DNA of 64,000 nt, taken from positions 35,378 to 99,377 of the forward strand of contig NZGD01000035.1 of the NCBI GenBank assembly GCA_002690925.1, in the 5' to 3' direction. Within the stretch, counting starts at the first letter, position 1, and each line of letters starts with the position of its first letter. Origin of the DNA: Rhodopirellula sp. Lineage in GTDB: Bacteria > Planctomycetota > Planctomycetia > Pirellulales > Pirellulaceae. The position numbers were made by a program, and so were the translations under genes. Below are positions 36,632 to 44,553 of the stretch, in pieces. Under the pieces are notes generated by a model. That model saw nothing but the letters and a program-made list of their open reading frames with translations, had not been told where the DNA came from and ran no database searches.

Positions 36632-38809
36632 ATGCGTAATAACGAACTTTCCGCTTGGACTTTATTGGTCGCATCTGCCGTTCTTGGCAGCGTAACCATG
36701 CTTTCCCTGAGCGGCTGCAAGCCACCAGAAACAACCGAAGTCGATGTTTCGACCGGAGAATATGTCGAGAGCAATACGACGGCTAGTGACAGCAACGTCA
36801 CCACCACAATATCGCAGGCGGTCGAAACTCCAATACCCAGTGACAACGCTGCCAGTGACAACGCTGCCAGTGACAACGCTGCTGCCGCTGTCAAAGATGC
36901 GACCACTGCTGACGCAGCCAAGCAGCTGATTGCCGACAATTCTGCGGAAGTCGTTTCCTCTGGCGGCGACTGGCCCCAATGGGGTGGCACGCGTCAGCGT
37001 AACAACACACCGGGAGTCAAGAATCTTCCACTCGAGTGGAATATCGGCAAATTTGATCGACGAACGGGTGATTGGGATGACACGAAAGCAAAAAACATCC
37101 GTTGGTTCTCAAATCTGGGAAGCCAAACCTATGGCAATCCTGTAATTGCTGAGGGCCAAGTCTATGTGGGAACCAACAACGGTGCTGGTCACCTCAAACG
37201 CTTCCCATCGAAAGTAGATTTGGGTTGCTTACTTGCCTTCGATGAAAAAACTGGCGATTTCAAATGGCAGCACAGCAGTGAAAAGCTGATCACAGGTCGC
37301 GTTCACGACTGGCCACTGCAGGGCATTTGCTGCTCTCCTCTGGTTGAGGGAAACCGACTTTGGTTTGTCACCAGTCGAGGTGAAGTACGTTGCCTTGATA
37401 CCGAAGGCTTTTACGACAACGAAGATGATGGTCCAGTGAAAGACGAAATGGTCTCTTTAGCTGCCATCATGAACGCTGGTCCATCCGCCGAGGCATTCGA
37501 ACTGGCGTTAGCGGGCCTTGCCGAAGGTAAACTGACGGATGCCGCCAAAGCAGCTTTAGCAGCTGCCGGAGCAGAAGTCGAAGGTGACGTCAAAATCGAA
37601 ACAGTGACCGAGGGTAAGTCATGGACCGCTCAGGGTAAATTCGATGGCATCGACCGGGAACTCACGATCAAACAGATCGGACCTCGCATTAAGTTCTTCA
37701 AGAAGCTAGGTACCTCGGATAAACGAGATGCGGACGTGATTTGGGTTTACAACATGATGGGTCCCGAAATGGGCATCAGTCAGCACAATATGTGCTCATG
37801 CAGCGTGACCAGCTATGGCGATCTGCTGTTCGTCAATACGGGCAACGGACTCGACGAATCTCACCTGAATCTACCGGCTCCTGATGCTCCCAGTTTCATC
37901 TGCATGAACAAGAATACTGGTGAAGTCCTATGGACCGATGGTGCGCCCGCCAAGAACATTTTGCACGGTCAGTGGTCAAGCCCAACCGTGGGAACATTCG
38001 ATGGTGTGCCACAGGCTTTATTTGCTGGTGGCGATGGGATTCTTTACAGCTTTCGAGCTGACGAAGGGAAAGATGGCAATCCAGAATTACTCTGGAAGTT
38101 CGACTGCAACCCTAAAACCAGCAAGTGGGTCCTTGGTGGTGAAGGCACTCGCAATAATTTGATCGCCACTCCCGTCGTTTACGATGGGCTTGTCTACATC
38201 GCAGTCGGCCAAGATCCCGAACACGGCGAGGGCGAGGGGCATCTTTGGTGCATCAACCCGAACATGCGAGGTGATATTTCGCCAACGCTTGCAATGAAAC
38301 TTGGTGACGATGGAAAGCGAATCCCCATTCCCCATCGTCGTATTCAAGCAGTGGAGCCAGAAAATGGCGAGGTAGAAGTTGACAATCCAAACTCCGGCGT
38401 GGTGTGGCACTACAGTATGCTTGACACGAATGGTGATGAAGAAATTGACTTCGAGGAAGAGATGCACCGTTCAATTGGCACATGTGCAATCAAAGATGAT
38501 GTTCTTTATGTTGCTGACTTTTCCGGACTCGTCCACTGCCTGGATGCGAAAGGTACAAAAGATGGTAAGCCTATCGTCCACTTCACTTATGACATGCTTG
38601 CCCAAAGTTGGGGCAGTCCGCTAATCGCTGATGGACATGTCTTCATCGGTGATGAAGATGGGGATGTTGCCATTTTCGAATTTGGAAAAGAAAACGTCGA
38701 ACCCATCGATGAAATCAACATGGGCAGCAGTGTTTACAGCACTCCTGTGGGTGCCAATGAATCAATTTTCATCAGCACAAAAGACAAACTTTTCTCAATC
38801 GGAAAGTAA
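36632..38809 (+). CDS. PQQ-like beta-propeller lipoprotein with EF-hand-like loop
   Basis: A 725-residue protein. The N-terminus has a lipoprotein signal with a lipobox-like LSGC (Cys28 approximately), then a Thr/Ser/Asp/Ala-rich linker that includes a repeated SDNAA motif. The propeller begins at WPQWGGTRQRNN and shows blade motifs such as LLAFDEKTGDFKWQ and FICMNKNTGEVLWT. Near residue 600, LDTNGDEEIDFEEEM matches an EF-hand calcium loop. An inserted Ala-rich segment lies at about 275-320. It is probably anchored in the outer or cytoplasmic membrane facing the periplasm. It pairs with the propeller gene upstream and has a terminator downstream. Confidence 0.85.
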   Translation: MRNNELSAWTLLVASAVLGSVTMLSLSGCKPPETTEVDVSTGEYVESNTTASDSNVTTTISQAVETPIPSDNAASDNAASDNAAAAVKDATTADAAKQLIADNSAEVVSSGGDWPQWGGTRQRNNTPGVKNLPLEWNIGKFDRRTGDWDDTKAKNIRWFSNLGSQTYGNPVIAEGQVYVGTNNGAGHLKRFPSKVDLGCLLAFDEKTGDFKWQHSSEKLITGRVHDWPLQGICCSPLVEGNRLWFVTSRGEVRCLDTEGFYDNEDDGPVKDEMVSLAAIMNAGPSAEAFELALAGLAEGKLTDAAKAALAAAGAEVEGDVKIETVTEGKSWTAQGKFDGIDRELTIKQIGPRIKFFKKLGTSDKRDADVIWVYNMMGPEMGISQHNMCSCSVTSYGDLLFVNTGNGLDESHLNLPAPDAPSFICMNKNTGEVLWTDGAPAKNILHGQWSSPTVGTFDGVPQALFAGGDGILYSFRADEGKDGNPELLWKFDCNPKTSKWVLGGEGTRNNLIATPVVYDGLVYIAVGQDPEHGEGEGHLWCINPNMRGDISPTLAMKLGDDGKRIPIPHRRIQAVEPENGEVEVDNPNSGVVWHYSMLDTNGDEEIDFEEEMHRSIGTCAIKDDVLYVADFSGLVHCLDAKGTKDGKPIVHFTYDMLAQSWGSPLIADGHVFIGDEDGDVAIFEFGKENVEPIDEINMGSSVYSTPVGANESIFISTKDKLFSIGK
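36838..36882. repeat. Three 15-bp tandem repeats in the lipoprotein linker
   Basis: Three exact copies of CAGTGACAACGCTGC at 36838-36852, 36853-36867 and 36868-36882. They encode the SDNAA repeats and keep the reading frame. Confidence 0.9.
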
Positions 38810-38846
38810 ATAGACTGAATACACAGTCAATCATCTCTACACGACC

Positions 38847-38895
38847 AACAATCCTTTGGAAAAACGAAATTGCCAAAGGGTTGTTCCGATTTTTA
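38847..38895 (+). terminator. Rho-independent terminator after the propeller lipoprotein gene
   Basis: A 13-bp stem with one G-T pair (38847-38859 with 38873-38885), a 13-base loop and a T-run at 38890-38894. It lies 38 bases after the lipoprotein stop and just before the pseudo-receiver gene. Confidence 0.8.
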
Positions 38896-38908
38896 CTTAA
38901 AAAACAAA

Positions 38909-39292
38909 ATGTCAAAAACTCTCTTGGACTGCGGTAATTGTGGTCCCGATTTTCATGCGATCAGACAAATGGTGTCGAATCACTTCGGAGCCTCCGTTGT
39001 TCAGTCGCATGGAGTCGAAGATACGCTCGAATTGCTTCGTAACCAATCGGTCGACCTTGTTACCGTCAATCGCAAACTCGACCGGGACTACAGTGACGGG
39101 CTTGATGTGGCTGTCGCGATCAAATCGGATCCCGAACTGGGCTCGATCCCAGTAATGCTGGTTACCAACTACGACGAGCACCAAGAGACGGCCATGGCTG
39201 CCGGTTGCGTCAAGGGCTTTGGTAAACTTGCCATCAAAGATCCTGAGACACGAAACCTCTTAGAGCCGTTCTTACAATCCAAAACGGAATGA
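38909..39292 (+). CDS. Receiver-like domain protein lacking the usual phospho-acceptor Asp
   Basis: The protein has 127 residues from ATG 38909; the frame is open to 38870, but that part covers the terminator. It has the alternating fold of a CheY-like receiver: hydrophobic strand SVDLVTV, a PVMLVTNY strand with the switch Thr, and a GFGKLAI segment with the conserved Lys. At the position of the phosphorylated Asp it has Asn54 (VTVNRKLDRD), although acidic residues follow closely. It may signal without phosphorylation, or the alignment may shift to a nearby Asp. No output domain is present and no kinase is adjacent. Confidence 0.75.
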   Translation: MSKTLLDCGNCGPDFHAIRQMVSNHFGASVVQSHGVEDTLELLRNQSVDLVTVNRKLDRDYSDGLDVAVAIKSDPELGSIPVMLVTNYDEHQETAMAAGCVKGFGKLAIKDPETRNLLEPFLQSKTE

Positions 39293-39436
39293 CTCAATGA
39301 GTCAGCACTGCACCCCAAAACGCATCCTCTGGAAAAGAAGATCGTAAACCGCTTTCGGGTCTCGTTCCACTTGCTGGGCTTCTCTTGAACCTGATGGCGG
39401 CTAGGATGGAGAAGAACCCAAGCACAGAAAGAGTCG

Positions 39437-39847
39437 ATGAACGGTAAGTATCGAAAGCTTCTCGCAGCCAAAATTCACCGCGCCACGGTCACTGCCGCGG
39501 ATGTTGACTACGAGGGAAGTGTGACCATTCCACCTGAACTACTTGAAGCGGCGTCCATTCACCCCTACGAGTCGATCCATGTCTGGAACACCTCGCGTGG
39601 AACGCGGCTGGAAACCTACGCCATCGCTGGGCTCAAGGGCTCAAATGATATTTGCGCTAACGGAGCCGCGGCTCACCTGATTCGCCCGGGCGACAAAGTC
39701 ATCCTCGCCGCTTACACAATGGTGCCAGAGGACGAAATCAATTCGCACCAACCACAACTGATTTTCGTGAATGAAGCAAATCGAGTCGTTCGCTCTGGGC
39801 CTGAAGTACCAGGTCCACAGCGACGCAACGCTACAAAAGGCTATTAA
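39437..39847 (+). CDS. panD: Aspartate 1-decarboxylase
   Basis: A 136-residue proenzyme of typical length. It makes beta-alanine from aspartate for pantothenate and CoA. The self-cleavage site YEGSVTI is present (Gly27-Ser28, where Ser becomes the pyruvoyl group). KIHRATVTAADVDYEGS, DIWN-like HVWN, and the NGAAAHLIRPGD block match the family. Its Lys at position 12 corresponds to the active-site Lys near the N-terminus. It starts at ATG 39437, and the transporter gene follows 5 bases after its stop. Confidence 0.95.
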   Translation: MNGKYRKLLAAKIHRATVTAADVDYEGSVTIPPELLEAASIHPYESIHVWNTSRGTRLETYAIAGLKGSNDICANGAAAHLIRPGDKVILAAYTMVPEDEINSHQPQLIFVNEANRVVRSGPEVPGPQRRNATKGY

Positions 39848-39852
39848 TTCAC

Positions 39853-40398
39853 GTGCAAGGATTCGGAATAGTCATCATTGCCATCCTGATTGGCTTGGTA
39901 GCCGGGTGCCTGCTAGGCACTCAGCCGAGCGTGAATGGCCAATTGGGTAGGTATCTCGAGCACCCCCTGCAGGCGTCGCTCATCTCTTTTGCTAGCGGAA
40001 CGCTGATCCTTCTAGTGCTGTCGGTGGTGACCGGAACCTTTCCGCCAGTCTTCACAGCACCACCTCGGGAGTTTCCGTGGTGGATTTGGTTTGGAGGTGC
40101 CATTGGCGTGGTTTTGGTGACCAGTTCGTTGATTTTAGTGCCTCGAGTAGGTTCACTTCCCTGGTTTGCGGCAGTGATGACAGGTCAGACCATCGCTGCA
40201 CTGCTATTGGATCATTTTGGTTTATTGGGTAATCCCCGTGCCGAGGCGTCCCCGCTTAGACTGCTCGGAGCGGGTTTCCTAATCGCCGGTGTGCTGGTAA
40301 TTGTTCAGGCCAAGCGGATGGAACATTCACGCACTTTGAGGCCACCTGGACCGGAGTCCCAAGAATCGAATTCGCCACCCGCGAATCGATTTCAGTGA
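39853..40398 (+). CDS. DMT-superfamily transporter (YdcZ/DUF606-like)
   Basis: The 181-residue protein starts at GTG 39853. Five hydrophobic segments are visible. The family's first-helix motif with a polar NGQLG (GTQPSVNGQLGRYL) is present, and a FASGTLILLVL segment follows. A hydrophilic Pro/Ser tail closes it. It is half the size of two-repeat DMT carriers and probably works as a dimer. The substrate is unknown; close coupling with panD suggests, but does not show, a link to beta-alanine or pantothenate. Confidence 0.8.
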   Translation: MQGFGIVIIAILIGLVAGCLLGTQPSVNGQLGRYLEHPLQASLISFASGTLILLVLSVVTGTFPPVFTAPPREFPWWIWFGGAIGVVLVTSSLILVPRVGSLPWFAAVMTGQTIAALLLDHFGLLGNPRAEASPLRLLGAGFLIAGVLVIVQAKRMEHSRTLRPPGPESQESNSPPANRFQ

Positions 40399-40533
40399 CA
40401 TTTCCCTCCCCCAAACGGCTTTTTAGACAGGAAATAGCTAATCTTCCGACCTACAAATCCCCCAATTGCAAGGAAACCTTGATGATCCGCACAATCCACG
40501 GTTGAGGCAAAATTTAACCGTGCCTATTGTAGT

Positions 40534-40539
40534 GAGGTG
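40534..40539 (+). promoter_or_regulatory. Ribosome binding site of the first dehydratase gene
   Basis: GAGGTG nine bases before ATG 40549. It decides the start in favour of ATG 40549 over the GTG at 40537, which overlaps this site. Confidence 0.6.
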
Positions 40540-40548
40540 AATACAGCT

Positions 40549-41061
40549 ATGAGTTCAGTCCCCCCAGAAATGAAATACCGCCAGATCGACAAAATCACCG
40601 CCATTGAGCCGGGAAAACGGCTCACAGCGGAGAGGACGTTGCGCGCAGACGAGGAGTACCTGAAGGATCATTTTCCGCGATTTCCGGTGATGCCCGGAGT
40701 GATGATGCTGGAAGCCCTTCATCAGGCTGCTGTCTGGCTGGTCAGATCCGACGATGACTTCAAAACACCATTGGTATTGCTTCGAGAGACGCGAAGCGTC
40801 AAGTTCGGCGACTTTCTGGCCCCCGGCGAGACCCTGCAAATCGCAGTAGATGTAGTCAAACAAGATGGAAATCACACCACGGTAAAGGCATCCGCAACGA
40901 AACAGGGGCGAGTAACTGTCTCTGCACGACTGATACTTGAACGCTGTTTCACAGGAGATCCAGAGCATTTTGGCACTGACGCCAAGGTGTTGGAATCAAC
41001 GAAAGAACAGTTCCTGGAACTTACAAAACAACTTACAGAGCAAGTCGTCCTGAGCGACTGA
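40549..41061 (+). CDS. FabZ-type 3-hydroxyacyl-ACP dehydratase
   Basis: The protein has 170 residues from ATG 40549. It has a hot-dog fold with the FabZ active site: His41 in HFPRFPVMPGVMMLEAL and Glu55 in the same helix. It should dehydrate 3-hydroxyacyl-ACP in fatty-acid or polyketide-like synthesis. The central helix and the FGDFLAPGE strand match the family; the last 30 residues are an extra helical tail. It is the first of four genes in one direction (dehydratase, ACP, second hot-dog protein, ketosynthase). Confidence 0.88.
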   Translation: MSSVPPEMKYRQIDKITAIEPGKRLTAERTLRADEEYLKDHFPRFPVMPGVMMLEALHQAAVWLVRSDDDFKTPLVLLRETRSVKFGDFLAPGETLQIAVDVVKQDGNHTTVKASATKQGRVTVSARLILERCFTGDPEHFGTDAKVLESTKEQFLELTKQLTEQVVLSD

Positions 41062-41115
41062 CTCGATCCATATCACTACACTCAAATTACGACACGTTCG
41101 CAAAAGGATTCACTG

Positions 41116-41511
41116 ATGGGCCTTTCCCAAGACGACATTTTCGAAAAGGTACAAGAAGCTCTGGTTGACGCGTTGGGCGTTGATGATGATGAAGTCAATC
41201 ACGAAGCAACCTTGGTGGGAGATCTGGGTGCTGAGTCCATCGATTTTCTCGACATCGTGTTCAAGCTTGAAAAATCATTCGACATCAATATTGAACGGAC
41301 AGAACTGGCACCTGAGGACATCCTCACTAACGGTGACTATGTCAAGGATGGAGTCGTGACAGCTGACGGCATGGCAGAACTGAAAAGGCGAATGCCATGG
41401 GCCAATATGAGTGAGTTCGAGCAGAACCCTCGCGTGCAGGACTTCGGTAATCTTCTGACTGTTGGCGATCTTTGCAGTTACGTCGGTAGTAAAGTCGGTA
41501 GTGACAACTGA
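41116..41511 (+). CDS. Acyl carrier protein, long form
   Basis: A 131-residue acidic protein. The first 80 residues follow the four-helix ACP pattern, with phosphopantetheine attachment at Ser41 in GAESIDFLDIVFKLE, where most ACPs have DSLD. The length exceeds the usual 78-90 because of an insertion of about 30 residues between helices 3 and 4 (VKDGVVTADGMAELKRR and on) before the final LTVGDLCSYV helix. It sits between two dehydratase-like genes, 54 bases after the first, and is presumably the carrier for this cluster. Confidence 0.92.
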   Translation: MGLSQDDIFEKVQEALVDALGVDDDEVNHEATLVGDLGAESIDFLDIVFKLEKSFDINIERTELAPEDILTNGDYVKDGVVTADGMAELKRRMPWANMSEFEQNPRVQDFGNLLTVGDLCSYVGSKVGSDN

Positions 41512-41591
41512 ATTAGCTGTCCAAGAATTTTGCTCACAGGGAACGATCAACTTCCAGTTTCCAATTTTTTCTCTTTGTGGTTCATGAACCA

Positions 41592-42098
41592 ATGCGCTGG
41601 TTTTGGATTGATCGATTCACCGAATTTGTAAGCGGCAGTCACGCTCGTGGGTACAAAAACGTAACGCTGGCAGAAGAGGCGTTAGACGATTACTGCCCAG
41701 GGTTTCCCATGCTACCACCGACTTTGATTATAGAGGGCATGGCTCAAATGGGTGGGATTCTTGTCTCAGAGCACTTCCAGTTTGACAAGCATGTGGTGCT
41801 CGCCAAGGTCGGGAAAGCGAAGTTTCATAAACCAGCACGCAACGGCGATCAACTTTCGTTGGCAGTTGACTTAGACGCCGTTCAGGACACTGGAGCGACA
41901 GTGACCTGCCTCAGTCACTCAGCCGACGAACTTCAAGCGGAAATTAATTTGATGTTCGCGTTTCTGGAAGATGGTCGGTTCACAGATGGCCCACTATTCA
42001 ACCCAGGTATGCTCAGAGACATGCTACGGATGATGAATTTTTTCCATGTGGCAGTGGATCCCGATGGAAACCCTGTCAAAGAATATACGAACATCTAG
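41592..42098 (+). CDS. Second FabZ-like hot-dog protein with Tyr at the catalytic-His position
   Basis: The protein has 168 residues from ATG 41592; a GTG 15 bases upstream is an alternative. The hot-dog helix reads YCPGFPMLPPTLIIEGMAQMGG. It aligns with HFPGHPVMPGVLIIEAMAQ of FabZ, so the Glu is kept but the catalytic His is replaced by Tyr34. The strand VLAKVGKAKFHKPARNGD matches the family. It may be a non-catalytic partner of the first dehydratase or have another hot-dog activity such as thioester hydrolysis. The ketosynthase coding region begins about 70 bases after its stop. Confidence 0.85.
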   Translation: MRWFWIDRFTEFVSGSHARGYKNVTLAEEALDDYCPGFPMLPPTLIIEGMAQMGGILVSEHFQFDKHVVLAKVGKAKFHKPARNGDQLSLAVDLDAVQDTGATVTCLSHSADELQAEINLMFAFLEDGRFTDGPLFNPGMLRDMLRMMNFFHVAVDPDGNPVKEYTNI

Positions 42099-42168
42099 TT
42101 CCAATCTCACCACGGTCGGTCAAAGTCCACCGTTAACTGCTTCCCACACTTCCAAGAAAGCTCGCCCG

Positions 42169-43452
42169 ATGCGTCGCCGTGTAGTCGTAACCGGAATCGG
42201 AATGGTCAACCCAATGGGGCATGACGCTGACACCGTATGGTCTGGCTTGAAAGAAGGGCAAAGTGGTGTGGCAAATACCACCCTCTTTGACGCCAGTGGC
42301 TTTCCCACCAAGATCAGCGCCGAGGTCAAGAATTGGGATATCACTGATTCAGGAGAATCAGCTGAGGATTGGAAAGATCGTGGTAGACACACCAAGTTTG
42401 CTGCCGGTGCCGCTAAACAGGCAATTGCCGACAGCGGTGTTCTGGATTCCATCACCGATCCGGTTCGCTTTGGCGTTTACTTGGGCAGTGGCGAAGGCAA
42501 TCAGGATTTCAGGACGTTCAGCCGAATGATGGCCGCCGCGTTAGCTGATGGCGAGTATGACGCAGCAAAGTTCATCAAGTCGGGAATTGAATTACTGAAT
42601 CCTGCTAAAGAGCTCGAGCAAGAACCCAACATGCCTGCTGCTCATCTGGCAACCATGTTCAATGCACAGGGCCCAAATCTCAACTGTCTAACGGCTTGTG
42701 CAGCCAGCAGCCAAGCAGTCGGCGAGGCCACTGAGATTATTCGTCGCGGTGATGCCGACACCATGTTGGCGGGTGGAACGCACAGCATGATTCACCCGTT
42801 TGGTGTCACCGGCTTCAACTTACTCACAGCGCTCAGCGAAAGCAATGATGAGCCAACCAAGGCCAGTCGCCCCTTTGATCGCCTTCGGAATGGTTTCGTC
42901 CTCGGTGAAGGATCTGCAATGGTGATTCTGGAAGAACTCGAGGCTGCCAAAGCTCGCGGAGCGAATATCTACGGCGAGATTGCCGGATATGGGACTACCG
43001 CAGATGCTTATCGCATCACAGATATTCCACCAGATGGGCATGGTGGAATTGCCGCCATGCGAATGTCCATTGCTGATGCTGGCTTGCAACCTTCCGACAT
43101 TCAATATGTCAACGCTCACGGCACAAGCACAACAGTCAATGATAAAGTTGAATCCAAAGCCTGTCGTGATGTTTTTGGTGAGCACGCTGCCAAGATTCCC
43201 GTGAGCAGCACGAAAAGCATGATGGGACACCTGATTGCGGCTGCGGGAGTTACAGAAATGATTGTGTGCTTGTTGGCCATGCGTGATTCGGTGCTACCAC
43301 CAACAATCAATTACGAAAACCCTGATCCCGAATGCGACCTTGATTACGTCCCCAACGAGGCGAGAGAAGCCGAAATTCGGTACGCGCTCAACAATAGCTT
43401 TGGCTTCGGAGGACAAAATGTCACCCTCTGCCTGAGTCGCTACGCGGGCTGA
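42169..43452 (+). CDS. Beta-ketoacyl-ACP synthase, FabF type
   Basis: The protein has 427 residues from ATG 42169, at the family start RRRVVVTGIGMVNPMG. The catalytic triad can be read as Cys177 in CLTACAASSQ, His in YVNAHGTSTTVND and His in KSMMGHLIAAAG. An insertion of about 40 residues lies before the active-site Cys region (around 113-160), compared with FabF. It condenses malonyl-ACP with acyl-ACP. The neighbours (dehydratase, ACP, hot-dog protein) suggest a dedicated acyl-chain pathway; no ketoreductase or enoyl reductase is in the cluster, so these must come from elsewhere. Confidence 0.92.
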   Translation: MRRRVVVTGIGMVNPMGHDADTVWSGLKEGQSGVANTTLFDASGFPTKISAEVKNWDITDSGESAEDWKDRGRHTKFAAGAAKQAIADSGVLDSITDPVRFGVYLGSGEGNQDFRTFSRMMAAALADGEYDAAKFIKSGIELLNPAKELEQEPNMPAAHLATMFNAQGPNLNCLTACAASSQAVGEATEIIRRGDADTMLAGGTHSMIHPFGVTGFNLLTALSESNDEPTKASRPFDRLRNGFVLGEGSAMVILEELEAAKARGANIYGEIAGYGTTADAYRITDIPPDGHGGIAAMRMSIADAGLQPSDIQYVNAHGTSTTVNDKVESKACRDVFGEHAAKIPVSSTKSMMGHLIAAAGVTEMIVCLLAMRDSVLPPTINYENPDPECDLDYVPNEAREAEIRYALNNSFGFGGQNVTLCLSRYAG

Positions 43453-43487
43453 TCTCGAACGCAAATGGACGATTCCAAGAGCTTGTC

Positions 43488-43889
43488 ATGAATCACTTCA
43501 GCGATGCCGAACTCAGTGCATTTTTTGACGAAGCTCTCTCACCTACACGTTGCGCCCAACTTGAACATGAGCTCCGCAGTAACACACACTTGCGGCAGCG
43601 TCTCATCGAGGTTCGTGGTCGAGAATCAGCCGGATTACACACCTTGGGTGCGATTTGGAGGAGAAACCGCCTCTCATGCCCAGATCGCTCTGAACTTGGC
43701 CAGTTTGTTTTAGGAACGCTTGAAACAGAACAAAAAGACTACATTCAATTTCATCTCCAAAAAATTGGATGCCGATACTGCCAAGCCAACCTTGCCGATA
43801 TTGACCCTGCAGAGCAGACGCCAGAACAGGCAACAACCCGGCGCAATCGTTACTTTCAAACCAGTGCTGGATACCTGAAAAAAGACTGA
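43488..43889 (+). CDS. Small protein with anti-sigma-like N-terminus and C-terminal Cys motif
   Basis: A 133-residue soluble protein. The N-terminus, FSDAELSAFFDEALSP followed by a Gln-Leu-Glu-rich helix, resembles zinc-finger anti-sigma factors. The middle has LSCPDRSELGQFVLGTL. Toward the end, FHLQKIGCRYCQANL gives H-x5-C-x2-C, close to the H-x3-C-x2-C zinc motif of zf-HC2 proteins but with different spacing. No membrane segment is present. It starts 35 bases after the ketosynthase, so it may be in that operon. I do not know its function; a regulator is an inference from the motif. Confidence 0.7.
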   Translation: MNHFSDAELSAFFDEALSPTRCAQLEHELRSNTHLRQRLIEVRGRESAGLHTLGAIWRRNRLSCPDRSELGQFVLGTLETEQKDYIQFHLQKIGCRYCQANLADIDPAEQTPEQATTRRNRYFQTSAGYLKKD

Positions 43890-43901
43890 ATTCGAATGCC
43901 A

Positions 43902-44225
43902 TCAATTCGCTCGGTACAGCATTTTCTCGAGCCGATCAAGCGTGGCGACCATATCATTCCACTCCGTCACCACCTCCATCGTTGGCAACGATGTAGAATC
44001 ATCACGATCAAAACCACGCTCACTGATACACACTCGCTGTGACAGCACGGCGACGCCACTCTGACCATTCGTGTCCGTTCTTAAGTCATTTGAATCAGTC
44101 GCATTACCTTCCATCGGTAACACCTGCTGCATCGCCTGATGAACAGCCCACAAAGCAGCCTTACGTGTAGTTTCAGCCTGAACTACAGTCCGCATCGTGC
44201 CGGATTGAACATAATATTTGGACAT
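43902..44225 (-). CDS. Small conserved-looking hypothetical protein
   Basis: A 107-residue protein. The first half is compact, with a strand-like YYVQSGTMRTVVQAE and a helix RKAALWAVHQAMQQV; the second half begins with a polar loop and ends in a helix EWNDMVATLDRLEKML. I see no catalytic motif, signal or membrane segment. It faces away from the beta-CASP gene. Codon use looks like the neighbours', and the balanced composition supports a real gene, but I do not recognise the family. Confidence 0.65.
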   Translation of the reverse strand: MSKYYVQSGTMRTVVQAETTRKAALWAVHQAMQQVLPMEGNATDSNDLRTDTNGQSGVAVLSQRVCISERGFDRDDSTSLPTMEVVTEWNDMVATLDRLEKMLYRAN

Positions 44226-44553
44226 ATGAATATTCCTCTTTAAAACAAAATTCTGAAACGGAAGTATCGATCGCAGTTAGCCAGGTGGGGTGACCAGTAA
44301 CAGCTTGCCGACAACACTGGTATCGCAGCCCAGCTGACACGTCTGGTCATACCGCTGCAAAAATCATGGAAAGCCTGAAACGCCGCTCAAAGTGACGAAG
44401 CTGAAATCTGCTCCAATACTTTGATGGGAACGCCCCGAATACGAGTCGTTCTCGGCACGAGTAGAAATGGTTCAATCCAAAACTTGTATTAGATTGTCGA
44501 TCTCCGACACTCAAATCCTCAAAAACAACAACTCGAAACTGTCTCAACCAATC
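44226..44553. other. Intergenic spacer, divergent promoters expected
   Basis: 328 bases between the small hypothetical gene (minus) and the beta-CASP gene (plus). No supported gene, repeat or strong hairpin is seen. Confidence 0.35.
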
